Of a DNA stretch of 64,000 nucleotides, positions 1-9,575 are shown piece by piece. The position numbers and the translations under genes were made by a program. The notes under the pieces are model-generated. The model saw nothing but the letters and a program-made list of their open reading frames with translations. It did not search any database and was not told the origin of the DNA. The DNA comes from Austropuccinia psidii (Eukaryota > Basidiomycota > Pucciniomycetes > Pucciniales > Sphaerophragmiaceae): positions 45,381,618-45,445,617 of the forward strand of contig JALGQZ010000008.1 in assembly GCA_023105745.1 (NCBI GenBank). The letters are read 5' to 3'. Each line of letters opens with the position of its first letter. Position 1 is the first letter of the stretch.

Positions 1-179
1 GCAGGATTAATTTTTCAGTCATTATACACACACAATTGTGCCAAGCTTATGAACACAATATGAAAAGAAATACAGCCTGTTTTACAGCTTAATAATTGAT
101 TATTATAAATCAAATCAAATACATATCAGGATAGGGTATTTTTCAATTCACTTTTGGTAAATTGAAAGAACAATTTTCA

Positions 180-1434
180 GGGCTAGTCTATGTAGATGCT
201 ATAAAATAGTAGAAAAAAACTAGTACCATTACTGTGAAATGGTAAAATTAATTGAAAATTACAAATAAGACCCTAATGTTATGAGTAACAGTGGTGATGA
301 ATCTATTGAGGGTCTTTATTGAAGCTGTTGAATATGCATTGGCTATAAGAATTAACTAAAATAATTTAACATTATAGTTATATCATACTTATTCTAAGGA
401 TACTACTGTTGGATGACAGTTCTACCATGTAATAATACTGAATCTGAAATGATGGTGAGGTCTTTTTCCAGTGAGAAGGGCTTTTTTATCCCTTTTGGGG
501 ACTTTGAGGATCTGGTAAGCTTTTCATGTTTCCAAAGTGTAAATTTTCACTCTGTAGGCTGCAGTTTGGTTCTGTACCATGAATTATGATATCAGTATAC
601 TCAAAATTGTGGCTTTAGGATCACAAATGAGCATCCTGGATTAATAAACTGTTAAAAGCTCTTTATAGGCCATAGCAGGACTGGTATGACACATAAAATG
701 TTTTTGCATAACTAATATTGATCATTCTGGGAAGTTTTCACCTTTAAAGTACCATTATTTTGAGTATTAAGCCAGAATTGGCTAAAAATCTTGAAACCCA
801 TATATATCAGGAAATAATTGAGATATTAAGAATCAAATATCATGGAGATAAATTTCTTCATGTTCACCCTTCTCAAAAAGAGCAAAATCAATAAGAGTTT
901 TATGTTTTTTGATGCATGTTTGTAGATCAGTATGTGGCTGGAGAAATTCTGGGTCAGATATCAGATTTCCAATGATAAAGTATTCTAGGGTTTTACAAGC
1001 TATTTATTTTTTTATATGCTACAGCGAATCTGTATTGATATATGAAGAAAATATAGTGCTTCTTCATATTTCCATTTTCAAAAATCCTGTATTTTGTGTA
1101 ATAAACCTTTGAGCTAAGACCCCTTAGCCAATTTTGAGGATACAAGTGTCTGAATAATATTAAGTTAAATATCTAATGAAGATCTTGAATTTGGGTTTAC
1201 TTCTGTATAGTTTTTTACAAGCATTCTCAGGAGCTTGAGGGCTTCTTTGGTTTTAAAAGGGCTATAGTGGTATTTCCTGAAGTGGGAGTGCTACTGTAAA
1301 ATGGATTGCACCATTAAATAGCTCTTGTTGAGAGATTCAAGAATATAAACATTTTGGGGTTTCTTTCATTGAATATTTATAATACAGATCAGAAGTGAAA
1401 TTAAAGTTTGCATATTTTACCTTACCTTTAAGTG
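180..1434 (+). repeat. LTR-C copy 1, left part (interrupted by element A)
   Basis: The stretch aligns by eye to 49110-50340 and, in its right half, to 54530-55145, all in the same orientation, and in reverse complement to 39950-43200. Shared landmarks include CAGTGGTGATGAATCTA, the phrase around a TTGTGGT/ACCACAA hairpin, and a right-hand block around GGTATTTCCTGAAGT. It continues at 11354 after element A. The LTR identity is inferred from the reverse-strand copy that abuts the gag end of relic F. The left boundary is not clear. Confidence 0.65.
1430..1434. repeat. Target-site duplication of element A, left copy (AAGTG)
   Basis: AAGTG directly precedes the TGTAAGG start of the left LTR and recurs at 11354-11358 directly after the CTCACA end of the right LTR. 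A 5-bp duplication is the expected product of Ty3/Gypsy integrase. Confidence 0.9.
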
Positions 1435-3211
1435 TGTAAGGTGTGGATATGAAACTTTGATAAAATATCAAGTACTTTCCTGTCCTCAAAATCTGTATAA
1501 GGTAAAATTATTTAAAAATAGTAAGAGATATTATTTTTAAAGAGAAAACACACTAATTTTATTTTTTTTAGCTTTATAAGTATAAAACAATAATATAATA
1601 AAAATTTATTGTTTTACCAACAATAAAGATTTATCCAAAAATACTCTACAAGAGATATTCAAGGCTACAAAAGAAATTTCTTCAAGAGCAATTTCAATTA
1701 GAATTGATTGAGCAAAGAGCTTCAAGCAATTAACTGAAGAAAAAAGATATTAAAAAGATATTTAAAGAGAAAACACACCCAAAAGTGACCAGAATGAATT
1801 TGGAAACAAAGTGACAAAGTTAACAGTGATGAAAGATGCTTTAATTGACTTTTGGGGTGGTTCAGGGGTAAAAATGATTATAAAAGTTACAAAAAAGGAT
1901 TATAATGATTTTTTCACGTGGCTAAAATGTTTAAAATCATTTAAAAAGGTTGTTTGGAATCTTTTATTGATTGGTTTAAAAGCTTTTACACTAATTATAA
2001 AAGGAAAACATTCTAACATGAAGCAAAAAGTGGGGCAAAGAAGACCTTCTTTTATAGCCATCAATTTTATTACTCCAAAAGTGAAATTTACTCTTGTCAG
2101 TCGTGGAAAACACTCTGACAACAGAAAAGCCAATTATGGCATCATTGAACCCTGGTTTAGACCAAAAAAGTGCTGGTTTTAGCCATTTTAGACCCTTAAA
2201 TCAGCCATTACTATAGTAATACCTGGCCTAGAGCCTTCAAAACACGTCAGAATGTGTGTAAGAGACGTAGAAACCAGTTAAAACTTTTTTTATCAAAATT
2301 GATTTATCTTAAGGGTAGTTTTACCCTCTTGGAAACAGTTGAAACTACCCTAGTTGGTATCGAAACCTCATCATCAATTGAGTCACAGACCCTGTGACTC
2401 AATTCCAGGCCAAAAGTGATGTACCTTTGCGTGGATTTTGAAATCCCATTCCTGTCAGCAAGGATTTTAGGGGTCTGGCTCCCCCTTGTAGCTAGAGTTC
2501 CTTTTCCCCCCAATTTGTTTTCTCTTTTGATTCCTCATCATGTATTATGCTTGTAGTTTACATATGTAATTCAATTGAATTGTACAGTACAATACAGTAA
2601 TAATTGATACCTCATATGTAATACACGCGCACATTTTGACATTTCAATTGGATTCAATTGAAAATACTTCAATTCCTCATAACTTCTAAAATATACACAA
2701 CACCTCAATTTTAACACAAAATTTGGTGATTAACACTATGTGGTGTGAATTAAATTAAGCTTTTGAGGATTTTCAACTTTTGTACAGAAAATACTAAAAA
2801 CTTAATTTAAGCTTATTTAGAGTTGGATTACAGAAATTTCACTCAGAGGTGACCTCACCTAATTTTTTATGAGGAATCCAATGGTGAGATAATTTTTGTA
2901 TGTTTATTTATTATATAAAAAGTTATGATAGTTTTTATTTAACTTTTTTCCAAATTTATTTTATTTTTGATAATTTTGTTAAAATTTTATTTTAACTTAA
3001 TTTTTTCAAGCATAAATGTATTTTTACAGTTTTGAAATTTAATGTAATTTTATTTTTAAATTGTAATTTAATTTTTAATTATATATATAAATTTATATTT
3101 ATATTTTAATTTTCATTTTAATAATATGAATAAATTTATTTTATTTATATTTATATGTTAATTTTTTATTTGTGGTCTTTTGGGTATATGAAAATACCTC
3201 TAAGGCTTACA
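1435..3211 (-). repeat. 3' LTR of element A
   Basis: This is a 1777-bp LTR that begins TGTAAGG and ends CTTACA on the plus strand, forming the short inverted repeat usual for LTRs. It is nearly colinear with 9576-11353. In element sense it is the 3' LTR because the polypurine tract and the integrase end lie just to its right. A 69-codon minus-strand open frame (2304-2513) is present in both LTRs, but it shows no family likeness and may be chance conservation. Confidence 0.93.
2376..2404. promoter_or_regulatory. Near-perfect palindrome with two TGAGTCA (AP-1/Gcn4-type) sites in the LTR
   Basis: Two 13-base arms, AATTGAGTCACAG and CTGTGACTCAATT, are separated by only ACC. Each arm contains TGAGTCA/TGACTCA, the consensus bound by fungal Gcn4 and animal AP-1 bZIP factors. 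The identical palindrome is at 10516-10544 in the other LTR, and a form decayed in its left arm is at 56016-56044 in element G. A regulatory role is inferred; alternatively it is an RNA hairpin in the transcript. Confidence 0.6.
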
Positions 3212-3224
3212 TTCCCTCCCCCTT
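3212..3224 (-). other. Polypurine tract of element A
   Basis: On the minus strand this reads AAGGGGGAGGGAA, directly abutting the 3' LTR. Such a tract primes plus-strand DNA synthesis. The same tract is found in element G at 58900-58911. Confidence 0.9.
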
Positions 3225-3234
3225 AAAAAGAATA

Positions 3235-4797
3235 TTAATTTGTGATATTGCTATTTCTAGTGTGTCTGAATCTCCTGAGAAGTTTGGTAGCTTCAGGTAT
3301 GTCCTTTTCTTTTAACCATTCATCTTCACAAGTTGGGTCACTATACCTAACAAGGTATTCCCTTACTTTTTTGGTTCTTAATTTTCTTTCTTTAAGGACT
3401 TTGGTAATTTTTTTAATACCAGATGCCTCAATAGGAGGTATAACTTGGGGAACTTTATTCCTCAAGGGAAACCTTTCAGTATCACTAGATTTATATGGCT
3501 TTATCAAGCTTACTGGAAATGTAGGATGCTTATTACTGAGTTCTTCAGATAATTCTACTTCAACAGCATTTTCTCCATGGAGGGCCTTAATAGCAAAAGG
3601 GCCTGCAAAGCAGTCTTTGAGCTTTTTACATCCTTTGATGTTATTGAAGTTGGTGGTGGATACTAGTACCAAATCCCCTACTTTGAAATCTGGAGTGGCA
3701 TGTGATTTGTCCCATTTATCTTTAGCATATGCAAATGACTCTTCCATGCATCTTACTGCATTCTTTCTAGCTCTGTCTAGAATTCCTTTGAAGCTGACAG
3801 CTGTAGGATGTATTTCAACCAAATCTTTTCTTAAAGAATCTAGAGGTAATTTGGGCTTCCATCCTTTTTCTATAATAGCAGGAGTTTGATTGGTACTGGA
3901 ATGAATTGATGTCTTATATGCCAATTCTAGTGCTGGTAAAAGAGTACACCAATCATTATTGAATCCATCACAATCTTTGAATTCAAGGCCATATGCACAA
4001 AATCTTCTCACCATCTCTTCTAAGGTTTGAATCATTCTTTCAGACAGACCATCAGTTTGTGGGTGGTAGGCTGTGGAGAAAGATAACTTTGTCCCAAATA
4101 ATTGGTGAAGATTTGTCCATAGTGCTGAAGTGAATTTGGGATCTCTGTCACTAATTATATTTGTGAATATGCCAGTCCATGACACTATGCTATTCCATAT
4201 CAGAAGAGCTGTATCCATGGCTGTATCATCTTTGTGGCATGGTAAAAAGATTGGAGTTTTACTGAATCTTTCTACAATTACTAGGCAATCATTATAACTT
4301 CTGTCACCTCCTGGTGGTAGGCCAGTCGCCCAATCCATATGGACAATTTCCCAAGGTCTGCTGGGTACTCTGATTTCAATCATATTTTTGAGTCTTTTGC
4401 CAGTGGATTTATTTGCTTTTTGACATCTGTCACAGGTCTTGCAATACTCTGCAACATTCTTCTGCCACATTGGCCACCATATACAGGTGTTTACTTTTTC
4501 TCTTGTTCTGTCTTCAGACAGATGTCCTGAAAAGGGGCTGTCATGGCATTCTTTCAGTACAAGATTGATTAATGACTTGTTCATAACTGTCATGACACAT
4601 GTGTGCTTGGCCGTGTGGTAAATTATACCATTCAGTAGGTGAAATCTTCCTTCATAATAAGATTTCTTCCATACTTCATCCAAGGCATGTATTAGAGAGT
4701 TGTCTTTACAGTATTTGTTAAGCAGTTGGCATAAGATGCTAAAACTCTTATCTTGAGTGTAACTGCTTCTGACATCTTCAAAGAAGGTGGTGCTCAA
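3235..4797 (-). pseudogene. Ty3 integrase with C-terminal chromodomain-like tail (pol fragment, element A)
   Basis: A 520-codon open stretch encodes the integrase part of Pol, which inserts element cDNA into the genome. In order it shows the H2C2 zinc-binding module (ECHDSPFSGH followed by CKTCDRC, residues about 83-125), the catalytic core with VHMDW (first D), ISDRDPKF (second D) and HPQTDGLSER (E), and a C-terminal EYLVRYSD...EDEWL chromodomain-like segment (about 475-510). All catalytic residues are present. Its apparent start is only a TTG following a TAA at 4798-4800: the same frame continues upstream into RNase H, so this is the downstream half of a Pol cut by a stop and not an independent gene. 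It is the best preserved coding stretch in the window. Confidence 0.93.
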
Positions 4798-5336
4798 TTA
4801 TGTAACACTTATTCCTTCTATTGGGATCTGTGGGGAAGCTTCTCCTGGCACATAAGCAGGATTATGAATATCATTTGGTAATGGCCATCTGCTTAGTCCA
4901 TCTGCATTTTTATGAATATTACCATCTTTATGAACAATAGTCATATTCCCCCTATACTCTTGTATAGCTATTTGCCATCTGAGCATATGTCTGTTGGGTG
5001 TTTTCATGTTTAAAAGTGATTTAACAGCGGTACAATCTGTTATTGCTTCAAAAACACATCCTTCTAGAAAGTAATTGAGTTTTTCTAAATCCCAAACAAG
5101 GCATAAACTCTCCATCTGGCTTCAGTTGGTTTGATTTGCCTGGATACAAAGCATATGGGTCCTTCAACAGGTTTATCATTTCAAATTTGAGCTTGATGAA
5201 GTGCAGCACCAAGCCCATCCCCTGATGCATCAATGTAAAGTTTAAAAGGCAACTTAAAATCTGGAATCAGCAAGAGTGGGGCAATGGTCAAGGCTTGGCT
5301 TAAAGATTCAAAGGATTTTACTCTGTCAACAGTAAT
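4798..5336 (-). pseudogene. Ty3 RNase H domain (pol fragment, element A)
   Basis: The translation gives the classic Ty3 RNase H order: an APLLLIPDF segment, YIDASGDGLGAALHQ (first catalytic D), an [13 protein letters not shown] block, RWQIAIQEY, and NADGLSRW. The domain would degrade the RNA strand of the replication hybrid. It is broken by a TGA after HQAQI (about 5192), by a frameshift near 5115 where a short segment seems deleted before MESLCLVW, and it ends at the TAA (4798-4800) before integrase. The upstream neighbour is RT, separated by a TAA near 5327. Confidence 0.9.
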
Positions 5337-6486
5337 TTAAAATACTGTGTCTTTGTCACATAACTTATAAAGAGGTCTTGCTATGGATGCAAAATCTTTA
5401 ATGTGTTGCCTGTAATATCCTGCAAAACCCAAAAATGATTGAATTTCCTTTTTTTGAGGCATAGGTTTCAGTAAGACTGCTGCAACTTTATTTTTGTCAA
5501 TCCCAAGCAGTAGACCAGATACTACATGTCGCAGTGTTGAGTTCCTTAAATCCAAAATGACATTTCTTCAAGGAGATTTTCATGTTCAGAGAGCGGATTT
5601 TTGTCAAAACTCTGGATAATCTGTACATATGTTCTTCCCAAGTCTTGGCACAGACAATAATATCATCAATGTAAATGATCAACCATCCTTCTGAAAGCTC
5701 TTCAGGGAAAATTTCATTCATCATTCTTTGGAAGTGTGAAGGTGCATTTTTGATTCCAAAAGGCATCCTCAAATATTCATACACTCCACAATTAAAAGTG
5801 ATTCTCAAGTATTTCCTTGCTCTTGGTGTCACTACATTCTGGTAAAATCCTTTAAGGGCATCCATAGTGCTTATATACACTGCTTGAGATATTGAGGTGA
5901 GGGAAATTTGGATTTTTGGTATTGGGTACCTGTCTGGAACAGTGTAAGTGTTCAGAGCTCCAAAGTCCCCAACCATTCTAGATTTTACATTATGCCATGC
6001 CACTATGACTGGTGTAGTTATTTCTACTTCTTCATTGTGGCCCACGTTTCTTATTACACCAAGGTCTAGAAGTTCTTTGATGTGAATTTCTAGAGCTTCT
6101 CTTGATTTTGGACTTGCTGGATATGCAGGTCTTCTTAGGAGTGGTGGATAAGGTCTCTCAATATTAAGAATAATGTCAACTTCATGGCCAGTAATTGACC
6201 CTAGAGGTTCTTTATCTGAAGCAAATGCTTCTTTATGGTTATATAAAAGACTATAGAGTTCATTTTCTTGTGCATTAGTCAGATGAAGGCTTATTTCACC
6301 TTCATTTAGCTGTTCAGACTTGAATTTCTCTAACTCTGAGTTGACTGGTGATACTTTGTTCACTGTAATTTGTCTTTTAAATGGTAAAAAGGCAATTTTT
6401 TGGCACTTATTGTCTCCAATAGTAAAGTATCTGTCCTTGTTGTTATGAAAATCTATACCATACATGATCAAATAATCATTTCCCAA
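5337..6486 (-). pseudogene. Ty3 reverse transcriptase domain (pol fragment, element A)
   Basis: The frame opens with a linker (MGNDYLIMYGID) and continues into RT: PYPPLLRRPAYPASP, a TPVIVAWHN segment, the STMDALKGFYQ motif, YLRMPFGIKNAPSHFQRMM and the active-site box YIDD (minus strand, about 5665). Both aspartates of YIDD are present. A frameshift near 5545 moves the thumb ([28 protein letters not shown]) into another frame. Two stops (TAA then TGA, about 6499-6505) separate this frame from protease, although the reading frame is otherwise shared, so gag and pol were once a single long frame. Confidence 0.92.
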
Positions 6487-6510
6487 TATGAAATGGGTAC
6501 TAGATCAATT

Positions 6511-6888
6511 TTACATAATAACAAATTCAACAGTGATTCTTAAATTTCCATTTATATGTGGAAATATGACACTAGTTTCAAATATTCCCAATTCTTTCAT
6601 TGGGTTACTTGCACTATTAAATTTTATGCCATCAATTGGCAACAGTTGATCCTCAAAATTTGGTACACAAGTCTCAAGAAAGGATTCAACTACACAAGAG
6701 AAGAATGCTCCTGGGTGAAGCAGTAGTTTAGTGGGTTTGTTGTCAATTACCACCTCTGTTATACAGGAGTTACCAGATGTATAACCTTTTCCTCTGTTTG
6801 GTTTGGTTTTCATTAACTGTGCATCTTGGATTTTTGATAAATCAAGTTGGCTATTGCTCAACTGTGGCAAGTGTGAATAAGATTCCAT
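6511..6888 (-). pseudogene. Retroviral-type aspartic protease region with altered active site (element A)
   Basis: The 126-codon stretch corresponds to the protease between Gag and RT. It contains the CITEVVID lead-in, an active-site loop reading LLLHPGAFFSC, the flap-like LLPIDGIKFNSAS region and SVIFPHINGNLRI. The canonical loop in related elements is L-D-T-G; relic F here still has LDTG (36753-36977) and relic E has IIDTGASF (33005-33040). Element A has H in place of the catalytic aspartate and P in place of T, so protease activity is expected to be lost. Element G has LLLDPGAF, which suggests that the P change is older than the H change. The fragment is in frame with the Gag stretch upstream, apart from one TAA. 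Confidence 0.8.
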
Positions 6889-6942
6889 GATTTCAAAGGT
6901 GGAATTGATATTTTCTATATCTTTTGAAGATTCAGAAAATAT

Positions 6943-7740
6943 TTATGATTTATCATCTGAATTATCTTCAATTGCATCATCTTTTCCAACATCAGGTTCT
7001 TTTTCAATGTCAATCTCATTGATTTCCCCCCTTTTTGGACATGTATTGGATAAATGTGTAGTGCTTTGGAAAATATGACATTTTCTGATTGTATCTGTAG
7101 ATTTATATTTCAAATTATTAGAATTTTCTTTGGGGTTTTTGCCCACAGAATCCTTCCAAGATGTATTAAACCTTGTTTTGAGATTCACCCTAATAGAGCC
7201 AATTCTAGTTCTGGTGGTTACTTCTTCTAATATGTTGATAATATCTTCTGCTGAAGATTGTTCAGTAGTCCTGCTTTTGACAGCATTCTCTAGGTCACCT
7301 CCATATTGTCTTTGGATCTTTCTATGAATCATAAATTCTGACATGTCAGGGTATAATGCTGTTAGTCTTTCTTTTTGTTTGCTAAACCATGTTAAAGCTT
7401 TGTCTTTATCAGCATTGAATTTTGCAGATTCAAAGGCTGTTTCAACCTTGAATATCCAAGCATCATTGGCCCATTTGCTGAGAATTTGAGTTTTCCACCA
7501 AGTCCAGCTTTGGTGTCCATGTGCTTGTCTCAATTTGATATACCATCTGTGAGCTGATTTGATAAACAAGGTGTTAAAACTGGCTGTTATCAATCTGTCT
7601 GGTAATTCAAAATCTTCTTTGATGATCTCAATGCCTCTGATGAATTCCATATGGTCATATTCTCCTTCACCAGTGAAGTGAGGCCATTCCTTAGGTTTTT
7701 GAACTTCTTTCAATAGTGCTTGGCCCATTGATGGTTCCAA
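6943..7740 (-). pseudogene. Ty3 Gag core (capsid-like) with degenerate zinc knuckle, element A
   Basis: The stretch of about 265 codons shows the retrotransposon Gag core: KEWPHFTGEGEYDHMEF, a WYIKLRQAHG...WTWWKTQI block, WAND and FSKQKERLTALYPDMSEF. A knuckle-like region, CHIFQSTTHLSNTC, lies near its C-terminus and keeps only part of the C-x2-C-x4-H-x4-C pattern. Its start is TTG and the frame is closed upstream by a stop beside a run of seven A at about 7770, which looks like a slippage frameshift. A TAA before the IFSESS segment ends it; the same segment is open in element G. Confidence 0.88.
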
Positions 7741-7909
7741 GTTATGAAAAGAAGTGGAAAATTCATTTTTTTAACTGTGAATTTTCAATATCCAATACTT
7801 GTGGATTTGGAATCCCTGTACCCTCATTTTGATTCAGAGGTGTAGACATTCTGGGTAAGGTGTTTAGTAGTTGTTCAATATCATTCATTTTACTGTTTTT
7901 ACACCTTTG

Positions 7910-9120
7910 TTAACTTGTTAATTCATGTTGTAAGATTTGTATAAAGGATATTACATTCTTTTTATGATCATCCTCTTTATATGTCAGTTCATTCCATAAT
8001 TCTGTTTGTTTAGTATTATCATAGATAACTTCATTTAAATTTATTGTTAATTTTGATATTTCCTCTTTTGAGGTATCAAAACACTTTTTCAAGTCAATTA
8101 TATGTGTCTTTACTTCAGTAATTTATTTTTAAATATCATCAAGATATTTTTTATTATCCTTTTTGATATTACTTATGGCTTGTTTTGTTCTTGTTTCAAT
8201 TATGTCATCAATATTGAATTTAGAATATTTGTCTGTTAATTCTTTAATAATGGCAGATTGTTTATTTATCTTATTGCCAAAAGAATTATCATTATTAGAA
8301 GTTTTAATTGTTCTTAAAACTTTTTGAAAACATAAAAGTGTTTCATTGATTTGGCCCAGACTCAAATTATTTGCTTTAAGATTGTCACAAATTCATGTAT
8401 TTTTATCAGAAAGATGCCTTATTATGTCAGTTATAGCTTCATACAGCTCTGGAATAGAATAAAAAATAACAGAAATCATTTCTGATATTTTCATATGGCT
8501 TCCTCCTTACTTTGTAATTCCATCATTGTTCTGGCCATCTGAAACACATTTTCCATGGCATCCTGTAGCCCAGGCTATAAGGCTTGGTGGCTAGTGCCTT
8601 TCCTTTGCCCTTGTTTGAAGCTTGTGGCTGCTTTTTCACATTGGAATTGCTGCTTCTGGCCACTGGGCCTGTTTTTGGCACTTGCTTGGGTGGTGGAGGG
8701 TTGTTTTTCCTCCATTCTAGTGTAAAGAGCATCATGTTTTTCTTTTCCATCAATGGATGCCATCCATTGAGCAACTTGCAAGTATTGGGATGGCCCAGGA
8801 ATTTTCTCACAGTCAGGTAAGAATTCATGCAGTTTTTCCACAGATCTGCAAGGATCTGGTACTCCTTGTACTGCAGTGCATTGTTGTAAGCTTTGTGGCT
8901 GGCTTTGTATATGTCCACTGAGGCTTCTTGTGGCAGTGTCAGCTCTTGTTGAAGGTAAAATGGTATTATCAGCTTCAGAATGACCTATTTTAGCTGTTTG
9001 GAAGTCATCAACTGACCCTTTTCCTTCTGTACCTGATTGGCCTCTGCCATTATCATGTCTATTACCTTTCTGGGCGCTGCTTGAGGGGTTATAGCTGGCT
9101 CCTGATCTAGTTGAAGGCAT
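7910..9120 (-). pseudogene. Gag N-terminal region, fragmented (element A)
   Basis: Three minus-strand open pieces (8575-9120, 8129-8365, 7910-8092) cover the N-terminal part of Gag. The first starts at an ATG (MPSTRSGASYN) and is rich in S, Q, G and K with little predicted structure. The others are charged and K/N/E/I-rich, with the look of a coiled coil (repeated IKEL, NIKKDNKK). Matching material lies at 38400-38885 in relic F and at 63580-64000 in element G, which supports the reading as Gag. It is separated from the capsid part by stops, so no continuous Gag is possible. Confidence 0.7.
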
Positions 9121-9171
9121 ATTTTATGATTAAAAAGGCTTTGAAATAGTATTTTTACGTCAAAAACTTAC

Positions 9172-9346
9172 TATTGGCCAGATTCTTAGCTTTCTGAAGG
9201 GTATTACTTATATCCAAGCTAATAAATTCAGAAGATATTGGTTCAGGTTGGTTATTTTGAGTCACAATAACAGTACTGGCAGGGATAATGCTGGTGACTG
9301 TTGAGGCTGTTTCAATTTTTTCTTGTCTTACAACATTGTCAGACAC
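9172..9346 (-). other. Possible leader exon of element A ending at a consensus splice donor
   Basis: Between the 5' LTR and the Gag ATG lies a short minus-strand frame starting at an ATG (MSDNVVRQEKIETAST) whose open part ends at GTAAGT (9166-9171), a good 5' splice site, with a stop two codons later. Relic F has a comparable open piece at 39222-39375 ending at GTGTGTG. I infer a spliced leader or an N-terminal exon of Gag; no clear acceptor can be fixed by eye. Confidence 0.4.
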
Positions 9347-9555
9347 TAAAATTAATGAAAAAGCAAATTAATTAAGTAAAAAAAAGGTATTTCAAAAAAA
9401 GAAATAAAATATAAGTCTCACTTTTAATTATAAGATGGAAACAATTTATTGTTTATGGATTTTTTGAATTATGAGTAGTTTTTATATATTTTTGAAATTT
9501 TTCAATATAAGAAAAAGTTTTAAAAAGAGTAAAAAAAATATGTCACAGGTAAAAT

Positions 9556-9575
9556 ATCATGGCTGGGCCCTCAAA
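9556..9575 (-). other. Primer-binding-site region of element A
   Basis: Immediately inside the 5' LTR the minus strand reads TTTGAGGGCCCAGCCATGAT. Relic F has TTTGTGGCCCGGCCATGGTT at the same place (39723-39742). The shared GGCCC-GCCATG core, in the position where the minus-strand primer binds, makes this the likely primer-binding site; I cannot name the tRNA. Confidence 0.5.

Noticed and set aside
2304..2513. 69-codon minus-strand frame conserved at 10444-10653 in the other LTR
   Set aside because: It is conserved only because the LTRs are copies; there is no family likeness and it is absent as an open frame from element G.
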